Part shown: one piece after another, positions 40,776 through 51,158 of the stretch
How positions within the stretch are numbered: the first letter of the stretch is position 1
How the letters are laid out: each line of letters opens with the position of its first letter
Source of the DNA: Bordetella holmesii ATCC 51541
GTDB lineage: Bacteria; Pseudomonadota; Gammaproteobacteria; Burkholderiales; Burkholderiaceae_B
DNA: 64,000 bases
Reading direction: 5' to 3'
NCBI GenBank assembly: GCA_000612485.1
Contig: CP007494.1
Coordinates: 3,162,001 to 3,226,000 of the forward strand
Made by a program: the position numbers and the translations under genes
Notes under the pieces: generated by a model
The model's database searches: none
What the model was told of the DNA's origin: nothing
What the model saw: only the letters and a program-made list of their open reading frames with translations

Positions 40776-41515
40776 TTGGCGGGAGCCTCAAACCACTTGT
40801 TGATCAGACGGTCATAGGTGCCGTCAGCCTTGATCTTCTTGAGCGCGGCGTTCATCTCCGCGGTCAGCTCTGGTTTGCTCTTGGGAATGGCGATGCCATA
40901 TTCCTCGGTGGTGACCTGCTCGGCCAGTACCGTCAGATCCGCCGTGCTCTGGGCAAACAGTTTGGCTGCCGGCTTGCCGGTGACGGCCGCATCGCTGCGA
41001 CCGATTTGCACGAGGTTGAACATCTCCTGATTCTTCTCGACCTCGATGCGCTGCACCTTGGGCAGGTTGTCGCGCAGGTAGTTGACCGACTTGGTGCCAA
41101 CCTGCACGGATACCTTGTGACCGTCCAGGTCCTTCACGCTCTTGATCGGACCGTCCTTCTTGGTCACCACGACCAGACCGCCGGCGTAGTACGGATCCGT
41201 AAAGTCCACCACCTTCTTGCGGTCATCGGTGATGTAAATGGCCGAGACGGCAATGTCGGCGCGGCCCGCTTGCAGGGCGGGGATCAAACCCTTGAAATCA
41301 ATGTCGATCCACTCGATCTTTTTGCCCATGGCCTGGCCCAGAGCCTCGACCAGCTCGATGTCAAAGCCGGTGCGTTTGCCGTCTTTGACAAACTCCATCG
41401 GCGGGAAGGTGGCATCGGTTACGGCGCGGATGGTATCCGCGGCAAAGGTGCTGCTGCAGGTCAGCGTCAGACCCAGTGTCAGCGCGGCGGTGAGCAGTTG
41501 GCGGCGAGTCGTCAT
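40772..41515 (-). CDS. Polar amino-acid ABC transporter substrate-binding protein
   Basis: A 247-residue periplasmic protein of family 3. It has a signal peptide (LGLTLTCSSTFAADT) and the domain motifs VTDATFPPMEFVKDGKRTGF, DIELVEALGQAMG and GRADIAVSAIYITDDR. The ligand is likely a polar amino acid; the operon link to hutG hints at histidine, glutamine or glutamate. It is first of the transport genes, 35 bases after iclR. Confidence 0.9.
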   Translation of the reverse strand: MTTRRQLLTAALTLGLTLTCSSTFAADTIRAVTDATFPPMEFVKDGKRTGFDIELVEALGQAMGKKIEWIDIDFKGLIPALQAGRADIAVSAIYITDDRKKVVDFTDPYYAGGLVVVTKKDGPIKSVKDLDGHKVSVQVGTKSVNYLRDNLPKVQRIEVEKNQEMFNLVQIGRSDAAVTGKPAAKLFAQSTADLTVLAEQVTTEEYGIAIPKSKPELTAEMNAALKKIKADGTYDRLINKWFEAPAK

Positions 41516-41550
41516 GGTGCGTCCTATCGGTCGGAGGTGATACGTGTTAC

Positions 41551-42287
41551 TTAATGGGCCGCCAAGCGGGCGGAAATTCTTTCAGCGGCCGCCACGGTCA
41601 TGGCGGCCAGGGATTGGGTGCGCGCAGCGGCGCGTGTGGACGGGGCCATGAGCGTGATCGACGCCACGGCCTGCGACGGGCGCCGGAACACCGGCACACT
41701 CACGCCCCAGACACCCGCGTCAACTTCACTGTCGGTCATCGCATAACCCTGACGTCGTATGACCAGTAGGTCGCGCTCCAGCGTCGCCAGGTCAGCGCCT
41801 GCCGCACCCAGTTCCTCGAGCCGCACCTGCAGGCGGGCTGCCGGCATGAACGCCAGCAACGATTTGGCCGAAGCGCCCTTGACCAGCGGCAGCCCCCGGC
41901 CCTTGACGAAGGAGCACCGCAGCGGATGCTGGCTCTCGACCATGTCCAGACACACCGCCTGGTCCTTGACGGCCACCAGCAGACCGACACTTTCGCCGGA
42001 CTCGGCAGCCAGGCGTGCCATGTCGTCCTGCGATTCCTGGATCAAAAACGACGATTGATCAGAGCCACGCGCCAGTTGTACGCAGGCCGGACCCGGGCCG
42101 TAGGCGCCGGCCTGCTCCAGCACGAACCCCAGCGCTTGAGCAAGGCGATCTGCCGATACAGGGTGCTTTGCGCCAGTCCGGTCTGCTCGGCCAGCGCCGC
42201 AATGGTCAGCGGACTTTCGTGACGCGCCAGCGTGGCCAGCACGTACAACACGCGATCCGCGCCCCCTGCAACCTGTTCCTGCATCAA
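41551..42287 (-). pseudogene. IclR-family regulator, frameshifted
   Basis: The N-terminal winged helix (VLYVLATLARHESPLTIAAL; LAQSTLYRQIALL) is read from ATG 42287. The effector domain (FVLEQAGAYGPGP; VKGASAKSLLAF; GYAMTDSEVDAGVWGVSVPV) is read in a different frame down to 41551. The frames cross at a four-base C run on the plus strand (42127-42130): one extra base restores LLKRWGFVLEQAG. It heads the operon of amino-acid transport and hutG and would have controlled it. Confidence 0.87.
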
Positions 42288-42422
42288 AGCGATCTCTCAG
42301 ACAGATACCCAATGACGACAGATTATCCATTTTTCTCAAAATACAAATTCAATATTCCCATTTACTGAGAATGCACAGGGAAAACCCCAGTCATATTTCT
42401 TGAATTCTGGGTATCCGGACAC

Positions 42423-42444
42423 AAAAAAAGCCCCTTACGGGGCT
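42423..42444 (-). terminator. Intrinsic terminator after the ankyrin gene
   Basis: On the minus strand a six-base stem (42439-42444 with 42429-42434, four-base loop) is followed by a run of T residues (42423-42428). It lies 31 bases after the ankyrin stop codon. Confidence 0.88.
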
Positions 42445-42475
42445 GGTCGAACAAGGCGTGGCCCGCCGGCGGCCT

Positions 42476-43291
42476 TCACTCGTAGGTGTTGAGCCGAACG
42501 CCGGAGACGCCTTGCACTTGCCCGGCGGGGCTGGGATGGGTGGGCGCGGCAGGAGCCGCAGGCATGGGCGGGGCCACGCGGGACGCGCCCGCCGCGGGCG
42601 AACCCCGCTGCGCTTCCCGGGCCTGCCAGGCTTTCTCGGCAATGCGCTGCAACTCCTGCGACAAGGTGCCCCACTTGCCCTCCAGAGCCCAATCGGCGGC
42701 GGTCTGGCCTTTGAGGTCCTGGGTGGTCGGGTCCGCGCCCGCATCGAGCAGCACCTGCACCATATCCCGATTACCGGAATAGCCCGCCATCATGAGCGGC
42801 GTACGCCCTTCCGACGACGGCGCATTGACCATGGCGCCCTTGGTCAGGAGCATCTTGGCTGTGGCGACTTGACCTTTGGAAGCAGCGTAATGCAGGGGTG
42901 TCCAACCCAGCCGGTTGACCTGGGCGCCGCGGGCGATCAATTTGCGTGCCCGCTCGGTCTGGCCCGCCAAGGCCAGGTACATCAGGGGCGTTTCGCCGGC
43001 AGGATTCTCGATATTGACGTCCGTGCGAGGGTCCGCGGCCAAGACGTCGAAAACACCCCATGCGCCATCGACGACCGCACGCATGATGGCTGGCTGGCCG
43101 TTCTTGAAGCGCACATTGGGGTCGGCGCCCTGTGCGAGCAGGCCCTTCAATTCAGCGGGTCGATCGTTATGCACATAAAACCACCAATTCTGCGGCACCT
43201 CCACCTGTTGGGCAGATACCGGGTGACCGGCCAGGGTCAGGGCTAGCAGCGCCGTGGCCGCCAACGCGGACATCTTTATCCTTACCCCCAT
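42476..43291 (-). CDS. Exported ankyrin-repeat protein
   Basis: A 271-residue protein with a signal peptide (LLALTLAGHPVSAQQ) and about five ankyrin repeats (for example LLAQGADPNVRFKNGQPAIM; GWTPLHYAASKGQVATAKML; GRTPLMMAGYSGNRDMVQVL). A Pro/Ala-rich tail follows. Ankyrin repeats mediate protein binding; a periplasmic role is inferred. ATG 43291 has AAAGGGG upstream and was chosen over TTG 43306. It ends the mltG-tmk-holB-tatD run. Confidence 0.85.
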   Translation of the reverse strand: MGVRIKMSALAATALLALTLAGHPVSAQQVEVPQNWWFYVHNDRPAELKGLLAQGADPNVRFKNGQPAIMRAVVDGAWGVFDVLAADPRTDVNIENPAGETPLMYLALAGQTERARKLIARGAQVNRLGWTPLHYAASKGQVATAKMLLTKGAMVNAPSSEGRTPLMMAGYSGNRDMVQVLLDAGADPTTQDLKGQTAADWALEGKWGTLSQELQRIAEKAWQAREAQRGSPAAGASRVAPPMPAAPAAPTHPSPAGQVQGVSGVRLNTYE

Positions 43292-43326
43292 GCCAACCCC
43301 TTTCAAAGTTGATAGTTTACCTTCAA

Positions 43327-44097
43327 TTATCTTACTATCTTGCTGAAAAGTTTAAAGAAATTCTCGGTCGAAGCATGTGCCACCTCGGCCACCGTACGGC
43401 CCTGCAGTTCGGCGATCTTCTCGGCTACATGAATGACCTTGGAGGGGTCATTGAGTTTGCCGCGGTAAGGTACCGGCGCCAGGTAAGGCGAGTCGGTTTC
43501 GATCAGCAGCCGGTCCAGCGGCATATTGCGAGCCACCTCGTGCACGATGCCCGCATTCTTGAAGGTCACGATGCCGGATAGCGAAATATGGAAGTTCAGG
43601 TCCAGCGCGGCCCGGGCGATCTCCCAGGTCTCGGTGAAACAATGCATCACTCCGCCGATTTCGTCGGCACCCTCTTCTTTGAGAATGCGCACGGTGTCTT
43701 CGGCCGAACTGCGCGTATGGATGATCAACGGCAGCCCCGCGCTGCGGGCCGCACGGATATGGCGCCGGAACCGCTCGCGCTGCCAGTCCAGCGGCTCGCT
43801 CAGGCGGTAATAGTCCAGCCCCGTCTCGCCTATGGCCACGACCTTGGGATCCTGTGCCAGGCGCACCAGCTCCTCGGGCTGCGGATCGGGCGTGTCCTCA
43901 TAATCCGGATGCACGCCCACGGACGCCCACAGATTGCGCTGCGGACGGACAAGATCCATCAGACCCGGCCATTCCGGCATGTTGACGCTGACTACCAGCG
44001 CATGCGTGACCTGATTGGCCGCCATGCGCTCCAGCACGGCGGGCAGATCGGCGGCCAGCTCCGGGAAATTCAAATGACAATGCGAGTCTACGAACAT
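43327..44097 (-). CDS. tatD: TatD-family metal-dependent DNase/hydrolase
   Basis: A 256-residue TIM-barrel hydrolase with metal ligands in FVDSHCHLNF, AIGETGLDYY, LPLIIHTR, GGVMHCFTE and IETDSPYLAPVP. It is nearest the YcfH branch, which in many bacteria lies beside holB as here. The start at ATG 44097 was preferred over TTG 44103. It starts 20 bases after the holB stop. Confidence 0.9.
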   Translation of the reverse strand: MFVDSHCHLNFPELAADLPAVLERMAANQVTHALVVSVNMPEWPGLMDLVRPQRNLWASVGVHPDYEDTPDPQPEELVRLAQDPKVVAIGETGLDYYRLSEPLDWQRERFRRHIRAARSAGLPLIIHTRSSAEDTVRILKEEGADEIGGVMHCFTETWEIARAALDLNFHISLSGIVTFKNAGIVHEVARNMPLDRLLIETDSPYLAPVPYRGKLNDPSKVIHVAEKIAELQGRTVAEVAHASTENFFKLFSKIVR

Positions 44098-44117
44098 GGG
44101 CAAAAAAATGGCAAAAC

Positions 44118-45173
44118 CTAGCTCTGGCAGGATAGCACCACACGCTGCAGGGCGGCATGGGCGAAGAGTTTGGCATTCAAGGGGTGCCCGGCCAGCCCAC
44201 GCTGCCGGGTGAGCCAGCGGCCGGTTTCAGCCAATTGAGCCGGCTGCGCACGCGCGGCCACCGTGCCGACCGCCTGGGCCAGGCTGGGGAAATACCGCAA
44301 GGCTGCGCCATGCGCGGCCAGGCTCAAATCGGTAAAGAAGCGTTGCAGAGTATCCAGCCACTCGGCCGCAGTCAGCTTCTCCAGTGTCTCGGCCAGCGTC
44401 CCCACGTCGGTCGCGCGGCCCGCCGCCAGGCTTTCGACCAGACTGCGCAACCAGGCGGGCACCGGGCTGTCGGACTGCGCGGCCAGACGGCGCGCTGCCA
44501 AGGGCGCACCGCCCGCGGCAGCCAGCCAGTCTGCCGCGGGATCCACGCCCTGGGCCTGCAGCCAGGCCAACGCGGTGGCACCATCCGGCGTGGCCAGGGG
44601 CAGGCGGCGGCAACGCGACACCAACGTAGGCAACAACCGGTCGGGCGCATCGGCAACAATCAAAAACACCGTGTGGGCTGGTGGCTCCTCCAGCACCTTG
44701 AGCAAGGCATTGGCCGCCACCGTGTTCAGCGCCTGCGCCGGGTAGATGAGCGCCACGCGCCAGCCGCCCCGGTGGGTCGCGGTGTTGAACCACGACTCCA
44801 GCGCTCGGATCTGATCGATCCGGATCTCCTTGGAGGGTGCCTTCTTGCTGCCCGAAGCCGGGGCCGATTCACCACCGTCATCGGCGATATCGGCCGCTTC
44901 AGCGCCTTCTTCGACGGCCAGCGCGTCCGGGCGCACCCGGCGCAGATCGGGGTGATTGCCCGACGCCACCCAGGCACAGGCCGGGCAGGCCCCGCAAGCC
45001 AGGCCGTGCTGCGGCGCCTCGCACAGGAGGCTGGCTGCCGCAGCGGCCGCGAAATCCAGCTTGCCTATTCCTGCCGTACCGTGGATGAGCCAGGCATGGG
45101 CGAAGCGCTCGCGCTGGCCTAGCCAGGCGCGGGCCGTCTCCAGATGCCAAGGAGCGAATTGAGCCTGACTCAT
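44118..45173 (-). CDS. holB: DNA polymerase III delta' subunit
   Basis: A 351-residue clamp-loader subunit with the AAA+ P-loop ([13 protein letters not shown]), the zinc cysteines ([16 protein letters not shown]) and [17 protein letters not shown]. The arginine-finger region is VSRCRRLPL. Delta' is the rigid stator that helps load the beta clamp. The start at 45173 overlaps the tmk stop (ATGA). Confidence 0.93.
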   Translation of the reverse strand: MSQAQFAPWHLETARAWLGQRERFAHAWLIHGTAGIGKLDFAAAAAASLLCEAPQHGLACGACPACAWVASGNHPDLRRVRPDALAVEEGAEAADIADDGGESAPASGSKKAPSKEIRIDQIRALESWFNTATHRGGWRVALIYPAQALNTVAANALLKVLEEPPAHTVFLIVADAPDRLLPTLVSRCRRLPLATPDGATALAWLQAQGVDPAADWLAAAGGAPLAARRLAAQSDSPVPAWLRSLVESLAAGRATDVGTLAETLEKLTAAEWLDTLQRFFTDLSLAAHGAALRYFPSLAQAVGTVAARAQPAQLAETGRWLTRQRGLAGHPLNAKLFAHAALQRVVLSCQS

Positions 45174-45793
45174 GTCAGATGACGCGCGACAAACTGCTGC
45201 AGATCCGCCTGCAGGGTCAGCCTGACGTCTTGCAGCGACTGGCTGGCATCGATGATATGGATACGCTGCGGCTCGGCGGCTGCGCGTGCATGGTAAGCCT
45301 GGCGCGTACGCTCGAAAAAAGCCTCCGCTTCCTGCTCGAATCGATCGAGCTGACGCTCGCCCGCCATGCGCGCGCGCGCCACGGACAACGGCACGTCGAA
45401 CAGCCAGGTCAGATCCGGGCGCAAAGGCGGACGCAGCCACTGTTCAAGTTCGGCCACGCGCGCTGCACCCAGCTCGCGCCCGCCGCCCTGATAGGCGTAG
45501 GTGGCATCCGTGTAGCGGTCGCACACCACCCACGCGCCTCGCGCCAGCGCCGGTGCGATCACCTGCCGCAGGTGCTCGCTACGGGCCGCAAACATGATCA
45601 GCGTTTCGGTATCCAAACCCATGTCTTCGTTGAGCACCAACTCGCGCAGGCGCTCGCCCAGTGGCGTGCCTCCGGGCTCACGCGTGGCCACCACATCCAG
45701 GCCGCGCGCGCGCAGGGTGTCGACCAGCCAGCCGGTGTGAGTGCTTTTGCCGGCACCATCCACACCCTCCAGCGTGATGAAGCGTCCTGTCAT
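45170..45793 (-). CDS. tmk: Thymidylate kinase
   Basis: A 207-residue kinase that phosphorylates dTMP to dTDP. It has the P-loop [11 protein letters not shown], the [14 protein letters not shown] (DR-type) loop, and [20 protein letters not shown]. Length is typical. Coupled to mltG upstream (TGATG) and holB downstream (ATGA). Confidence 0.95.
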   Translation of the reverse strand: MTGRFITLEGVDGAGKSTHTGWLVDTLRARGLDVVATREPGGTPLGERLRELVLNEDMGLDTETLIMFAARSEHLRQVIAPALARGAWVVCDRYTDATYAYQGGGRELGAARVAELEQWLRPPLRPDLTWLFDVPLSVARARMAGERQLDRFEQEAEAFFERTRQAYHARAAAEPQRIHIIDASQSLQDVRLTLQADLQQFVARHLT

Positions 45794-46809
45794 CAGTTCT
45801 GCCCTTGTCCTAGGATGAAGCGGGATACATTGCGATTGTGTTCCGACAGATTGGCCGAAAACTCGCTCGTGCCATTGCCACGGGAGACAAAATAAAGAAA
45901 TTTGTGTTTTTCCGGCTGAACCGCGGCGTCCAGCGCTGCGCGGCCGGCGGCCGCAATGGGCGTGGGCGGCAGCCCAGGCCGCGTATAGGTGTTCCAGGGG
46001 GTGTCAGTCTGCAGATCGCGCCGACGAATGCGGCCCTGATAGTTTTCACCCATGCCGTAGATCACCGTCGGGTCGGTCTGCAGCATCATGCCCAGGCGCA
46101 GCCGGTTGGCGAATACGCCTGAGATGCGCGCGCGCTCCGGCCCGTGGCCGGTTTCCTTCTCGACGATGGACGCCATGATCAACGCCTCATAGGGCGTGGC
46201 CATCGGCAGATCCGGATCCCGCTTGAGCCATGCCGAGGCCAGCACCCGCTGGCCCTCCTGATAGGCCCGGCGCAGAATATCGAAATCGGTACTGCCCGGC
46301 GTGAAAACGTAGGTGTCGGGAAAGAACATCCCCTCGGGATGCTTGATCTGCGCACCCAGCCGGTCCATCAATGCTTCGTCGCTGACGTCGCCCAGCGTCT
46401 GCTTGACGTCGGGATGCTCGCGCAACGCCGCACGAATCTGCCGGAAGGTCCAGCCTTCCAGGAAGGTCACCTGGCGCTGGGACATATCGCCACGAGCCAA
46501 TCGCTCCAGCAGCAGCCAGGGGGTATCGCCGCTGATGGCCTGATACCCGCCGGCCTTGATCTGCTTGTCGCGCTCGGACAGCCGCGCCATCCAGACAAAC
46601 CCCGGCTCCCAGACCGGCACGCCCGCCGCGTTCAACGCACGCGCGATCGCGCGTGGCGTAGCACCAGGATCGACAACGAAGTCCACCCGGTCTGCCGCCA
46701 GCCGCATGGGCTGGTTCATCCAGTACCAGGCGCCGGCCACCGTCGCACCGACGGCCAGCGTCACTACCAGCAGAACCAGCAAAAAATAAAAACCAAAGCG
46801 TTTTTTCAT
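45793..46809 (-). CDS. mltG: Endolytic murein transglycosylase MltG
   Basis: A 338-residue inner-membrane protein. It has one N-terminal membrane segment ([18 protein letters not shown]), a LysM-like region, and the YceG domain with catalytic Glu in [15 protein letters not shown] and the conserved [13 protein letters not shown]. It cleaves nascent glycan strands. ATG 46809 fits the start of the membrane anchor; longer upstream starts read through the ygfZ promoter. Confidence 0.92.
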   Translation of the reverse strand: MKKRFGFYFLLVLLVVTLAVGATVAGAWYWMNQPMRLAADRVDFVVDPGATPRAIARALNAAGVPVWEPGFVWMARLSERDKQIKAGGYQAISGDTPWLLLERLARGDMSQRQVTFLEGWTFRQIRAALREHPDVKQTLGDVSDEALMDRLGAQIKHPEGMFFPDTYVFTPGSTDFDILRRAYQEGQRVLASAWLKRDPDLPMATPYEALIMASIVEKETGHGPERARISGVFANRLRLGMMLQTDPTVIYGMGENYQGRIRRRDLQTDTPWNTYTRPGLPPTPIAAAGRAALDAAVQPEKHKFLYFVSRGNGTSEFSANLSEHNRNVSRFILGQGQN

Positions 46810-46939
46810 AAGAGTGCGCAGTTTAAAGGATCGTGGCCTGCCTCGCCGCCGGTCGGGCTCATGGTCATGGTGCATCGGGCACCCGCACACGGGTATCATG
46901 AGGCGTTTGCACAACCCGCTCGCCACGCCAGCCTCAGTC

Positions 46940-47913
46940 ATGCACCCACTGACCGATTCGATCGCCCTCCGCCCCGAAGGTTCGCCGCTTTTCACCCCTT
47001 GCCAAGCTTGCGCGTACTGACTGCTGCCGGCGCGGATGCCCTGAACTTTCTGCACGGGCAATTAACCCAGGATGTCACCGGTTTGCCGGCCGACGGCGCC
47101 CGCTTTGCCGGGTATTGCACGGCCAAAGGCCGGCTGCTGGCCACGCTGGTCCTGTGGCGCGATGGCCCGGAGTCCCTGCAAGCCCTCGTGCGCGCCGATC
47201 TGGCCGAGGCGCTGGCCAAGCGCTTGTCGATGTTCGTGTTACGCGCAAAGGTCAAGATCAGCCTGACCGAACGCGCCATCGCTGGGGTGAGCGCCAACCC
47301 CTCGGACCTGGACGCGCTGTCGCAGGCCGCCGGCGGCGCACTGCCCACCGTGGCCTGGGCGCGTGCCGAGTTGCCCAGCGGCACCTGGATCACCGCCCCT
47401 GGCACGGGTCTGCGTTGGTGGTGGGTGGCTGATGCCGATCAGATCCAGCACCACGGCTCGGCCCTGGCAGCCGTGCTGGGTCTGGCCGACGAGGATAGCT
47501 GGCGCGCCGCCGATCTGGCCGCCGGCCTGCCCTGGATTGCCGCGGCAACGCAGGACCTCTTCATTCCGCAGACCGTCAACCTCGAACTGATCGGCGGAGT
47601 CAGCTTTACCAAAGGCTGTTACCCCGGACAGGAAGTAGTAGCGCGCAGCCACTATCGCGGCACGGTCAAACGCCGCATGGCATGCGGCGTGACGGCGCTG
47701 CCCGTGCCCGCGCCCGGCGTGGACATCTATGACGCGGCCGAGCCGGGCGAGCCGGTAGGGCGCGTCGTCGACGCTGCCCGAGCCGGTGATGCCGCCAGCC
47801 TGCTTTTCGAAACCACGCTGGCGGCCCTGCCCGGCAATCAGCTACGCCTGGGCGCGCCGGATGGCCCGGCCATCGCTCTGACCGAGCTGCCCTACTCCAT
47901 TCAGCCGCAATGA
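46940..47913 (+). pseudogene. ygfZ: Folate-binding YgfZ/GcvT-like protein, frameshifted near the start
   Basis: ATG 46940 (MHPLTDSIALRPEGSPLFTP) runs out of frame at a four-C stretch (46995-46998) and ends at TGA 47018-47020. The rest (LPSLRVLTAAGADALNFLHG onward) is intact in the next frame to 47913, including the YgfZ signature KGCYPGQEVVARSHYRG. One missing C explains the shift. YgfZ helps iron-sulphur enzyme maturation and is rarely dispensable, so a sequencing error or a restart should be considered. It is divergent from mltG. Confidence 0.82.
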
Positions 47914-47935
47914 ACCGATAGCGTCCCGGCACGCC

Positions 47936-48802
47936 CTAAGCAATAGCCGGATCCTTGACCGTGGTGCGATGCATGTAGCGATCGCCGTGAGCTTTGTAAT
48001 TGGCAACGGCGTAATGCAGATTGCATCGATTATCCCACATAACAAGGTCATGCAGATGCCAGGTGTGGCGATACACATTCTCGGAGCTGATCGCGTGCTC
48101 GAACAACATTTCCAAAATGGCCGCGCTCTCTGAGGCACCCATGCCGATGATGTGTGATGTAAAGCCGGGATTAACGAAAAGCGCTTTGCGGCCGCTTTGC
48201 GGATGTACTTTCACCACCGGATGGACTGCTCTCTTGGCGGCCGCTTCATCCAGCCGGCCGGCAAACTCTTTGGCATAGCTGGTTCGCATGACCGCCGCTG
48301 CGAGGCTGTGCTCGGCTTGCAGGCCCTCAAGCATCTGTCTAATGGGAGCCGACAGGCTCTCGAAAGCACGGTACATATCGCAGAACATCGTGTCACCGCC
48401 GACTGAAGGAATCTCCAGGGCATAGAGCAGCCAGCCCCGCGGCGGATTGGCTTGCCAGGACGCATCCGAGTGCCAATACGTGCCGGCGTCCTCCCTGCCT
48501 GCCGGTTTTCCATCGATCTTTTTGTTCGACACCCGAAAGATTGCCGGATGCCCGGGTAGATAGTAATGCGCCAGGGCCTGATTATTGGTGGCGCCCCCGA
48601 CATAGACTTCGCCAAAATTGGCCGAGAAAGCAACGTGCTGTTCCGGGCTAAGTTGTTGGTTCCGGAATACCAACACACCGTTGGCATCTAGCCAAGCCTG
48701 ACGGATGGCGCGCGCGTCGGCCGCATCCAGCGGTTCAGAAAGATTGACTCCCTCGGCGGCCAAGCCAAAACCGGGGGACAGGGGTCGGAAGCTGACGCTC
48801 AT
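47936..48802 (-). CDS. TauD/TfdA-type 2-oxoglutarate dioxygenase
   Basis: A 288-residue Fe(II)/2-oxoglutarate oxygenase. The facial triad is visible as HxD in YWHSDASWQ and the distal His in HDLVMWDNRCNLHYA, with the binding Arg near the C-terminus. Such enzymes hydroxylate small acids such as taurine, 2,4-D or carnitine precursors; the substrate is not evident. It is divergent from a LysR gene that is now broken by IS1001. Confidence 0.87.
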   Translation of the reverse strand: MSVSFRPLSPGFGLAAEGVNLSEPLDAADARAIRQAWLDANGVLVFRNQQLSPEQHVAFSANFGEVYVGGATNNQALAHYYLPGHPAIFRVSNKKIDGKPAGREDAGTYWHSDASWQANPPRGWLLYALEIPSVGGDTMFCDMYRAFESLSAPIRQMLEGLQAEHSLAAAVMRTSYAKEFAGRLDEAAAKRAVHPVVKVHPQSGRKALFVNPGFTSHIIGMGASESAAILEMLFEHAISSENVYRHTWHLHDLVMWDNRCNLHYAVANYKAHGDRYMHRTTVKDPAIA

Positions 48803-48912
48803 GATTACACCTCGTGAAATGTGAGCCGTCAGTGTGTTTTACTGGAAACGACACGTCTAATTGATTAAATTTCGTTTTTCATTAATTTATATTTTGATCA
48901 ATCCAAATTGTC
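48803..48912. promoter_or_regulatory. Divergent dioxygenase/lysR promoter region
   Basis: The 110-base gap is unusually AT-rich. It has the palindrome TTGATCAA at 48894-48901 and a related TTGATTAA at 48861-48868. Spaced dyad elements like these fit LysR-type binding sites. The assignment is inference. Confidence 0.5.
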
Positions 48913-49637
48913 ATGGAATTACGCGACCTGCGTTACTTCGAAGTCATCGCCGAACTCGGTAACGTGGGCCATGCCGCGCAAATGCTGCACCGGACGCAGC
49001 CGGCGCTCAGCAGCAGTATCCGCCGCCTGGAGGCCAGCTGCGGCAACGCCTTGTTCGAACGCTCCGGACGCGGGCTGCGGCTCACTCCGGCTGGCGAAGT
49101 ATTGCTGCGCTGGGCAAAGCGCCTGAAACACGACGTTCAGGATGCCAAGCGCGAGATGACCGATCTCGGTCAGGGCATCAGGGGACATGTCAGGCTGGGC
49201 ATCGTGCCCACTGCCGCCCAATTCATCCTGCCGGCGGCCGTCAAGCAGTTGCTACGCACGTCGCCAGGCGTCACGCTCTCGACCGTGGTGGGTGTGCGCG
49301 ACGAGCTGACGGTGCTGCTGAGTGCCGGAGAAATCGATCTGATGGTCATCTCGGAGCACAGCGCGCAGGCCGGCTTCGTATCGGAGCCCTTGCATAGCGA
49401 CCACGTTGTAGTGGTGGCTTGTGCAAACCATCCGCTGTTGCAACAAGCAAAGCTCACGCTCAAGGATATGACCCACTACGACTGGGTGTTGCAGCAACCA
49501 GGCTCACCCACGCGAGCCTGGATAGACCAAACCTTCGACAGTCACAATCTGCCCAGGCCGCGCGTGCGCCTCGAGACAACCATGTTGCTCATGCTGCCTG
49601 CGCTGATCGCCGCCACCGATTGGTTGGGCTTTTTTTC

Positions 49638-50943
49638 GGTTCATCGCGGAATAGCGTGGAGCCGTGCTTGATTGCCGTTACGCTTGATCCTTGATTTTTC
49701 AAGGATCAAGGCCGGGATCATGCTGGACCGCAAGACGATCGAGAGGTTGGGTGGGTGGGAAGGTTATCGGGTGGAGCGGGTCGTGTGGCCTGAAGGTGAG
49801 AGCCGGACGGTCACGATTTACCTGAAGCCTTCAGCGCGAACGATGCACTGCGAGCACTGCGGCAACCGATGTCGGCAGGTGCATGAGACGACCACGCGCC
49901 GGGTGCGGGATCTGCCGCTAATGGCGCTGCGAGTGACGCTGGTAGTGCCGCGTCGGCGGGTCTGGTGCGAGCAGTGCGGTGGACCGCATCTGGAGAGGCT
50001 GAGCTGGCTGGGCCGTTACCAGCGAGTGACCGACCGGCTGGCCGAGGCGGTCAGCCAGTTGCTTGAGTCCAGCAACATTCTGGCCGTGGCGCGCTTCTTC
50101 CAACTGGGTTGGCACACGGTCAAGGCGCTGGACAAGGCCCTGCTGCGACGGGCGATCCAAGAGCCGGACTGGAGCCAGATCCACTACCTAGCGATGGACG
50201 AGTTCGCTCTACACAAGGGCCATCGTTATGCCACGGTCGTTGTCGATCCGATCCGCCGTCAGGTGCTATGGATCGGTGATGGCCGCTCGCGCGAGACGGC
50301 CAGAGCCTTCTTCGAACAACTGCCAACTGGGGTTGCCCAGCAGATCCGGGCCGTAGCGATCGACATGACGACGGCCTATGAGCTGGAGATCCAGGCCAAC
50401 TGCCCCAACGCCGAGATCGTCTACGACCTGTTCCACGTCGTGGCCAAGTACGGCCGTGAAGTGATAGACCGGGTGCGTGTAGACCAAGCGAACCAGTTGC
50501 GGCACGACAAGCCGGCCCGCCGGGTGATCAAGTCCAGTCGCTGGCTACTGCTGCGCAATCGCAAAAACCTCGATCCGTGCCAATCGGTAAAGTTGGACGA
50601 GTTGCTCCAGGCCAACCAGCCCTTGCTCACCGCTTATCTGATGCGCGATGAGCTCAAACAGCTGTGGTTCTACCAACACCCCGGCTACGCCCGCCAGGCA
50701 TGGGATCACTGGCTGCAACAGGCTCAGGGCAGCGGCATCGCCGCCTTGGCTCACTTCGCGCTCAAGCTAAAAGCCTATCTGCACGGGATTCTGTCTCGCT
50801 GTCGCCACCGGCTCAACACCAGCATCGTCGAGGGCATCAACAACACCATCAAAGTCATCAAGCGCCGCGCCTACGGCTACCGCGATCAGGAGTACTTCTT
50901 CCTCAAGATCCGGTCTGCATTCCCCGGTATTCCTCGATGAACC
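49638..50943 (+). mobile_element. IS1001-type element (ISL3 family), 1306 bp
   Basis: The terminal inverted repeats begin GGTTCATCGCGGAATAGCG at the left and GGTTCATCGAGGAATACCG at the right (read inward). The 8-bp duplication TTTTTTTC lies at 49630-49637 and 50944-50951, as expected for ISL3 elements. Length matches IS1001. The insertion lies in a T-run within lysR. Confidence 0.95.
49720..50940 (+). CDS. tnp: IS1001 transposase
   Basis: A 406-residue ISL3-family transposase. It has an N-terminal zinc-binding region (MHCEHCGNRC; RVWCEQCGGPH) and helix-turn-helix, then the DDE_Tnp_ISL3 core (AMDEFALHKGHRYATVVVD; AIDMTTAYE; DLFHVVAKYG; SIVEGINNTIKVIKRRAYGY). ATG 49720 gives the known 406-residue length. 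It ends inside the right inverted repeat. Confidence 0.94.
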   Translation: MLDRKTIERLGGWEGYRVERVVWPEGESRTVTIYLKPSARTMHCEHCGNRCRQVHETTTRRVRDLPLMALRVTLVVPRRRVWCEQCGGPHLERLSWLGRYQRVTDRLAEAVSQLLESSNILAVARFFQLGWHTVKALDKALLRRAIQEPDWSQIHYLAMDEFALHKGHRYATVVVDPIRRQVLWIGDGRSRETARAFFEQLPTGVAQQIRAVAIDMTTAYELEIQANCPNAEIVYDLFHVVAKYGREVIDRVRVDQANQLRHDKPARRVIKSSRWLLLRNRKNLDPCQSVKLDELLQANQPLLTAYLMRDELKQLWFYQHPGYARQAWDHWLQQAQGSGIAALAHFALKLKAYLHGILSRCRHRLNTSIVEGINNTIKVIKRRAYGYRDQEYFFLKIRSAFPGIPR

Positions 50944-51158
50944 TTTTTTTCACGCCATCACCTTAGCCAGCCACTCATTAAAGACGTGTTGCGCGAAGTA
51001 CCGCTGACTCAGACGACCATGCATCGGCAACTGGTCGTCACGTACCGCGAAGGCGCCTACATCGCGCCGGCCGCCGCCCTGCTCGTTGAATGCCTGCGCG
51101 GGGAGCAGGCCGTCGCCGCCTCAAAACCGGGTTCTCGATAGCGCTGCCCGCGCCGACC

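Larger units (their letters stand above)
48913..51141 (+). pseudogene. LysR-family regulator split by IS1001
   Basis: The gene is in two parts: 48913-49637 with the winged helix (MELRDLRYFEVIAELGNVGH) and most of the effector domain, and 50952-51141 with the C-terminal end (after IS removal ATDWLGFFSRHHLSQPLIKD, ending ASKPGSR). Removing the 1306 bp IS plus one 8-bp duplication gives exactly 305 codons, the usual LysR length. The effector domain is cut at about residue 244, so regulation of the divergent dioxygenase is probably altered. Confidence 0.92.

Noticed and set aside
46144..46939. Plus-strand open frame extending ygfZ far upstream
   Set aside because: It lies over mltG in antisense. 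Only the part after about 46990 matches YgfZ, and the natural ATG is at 46940 in another frame.
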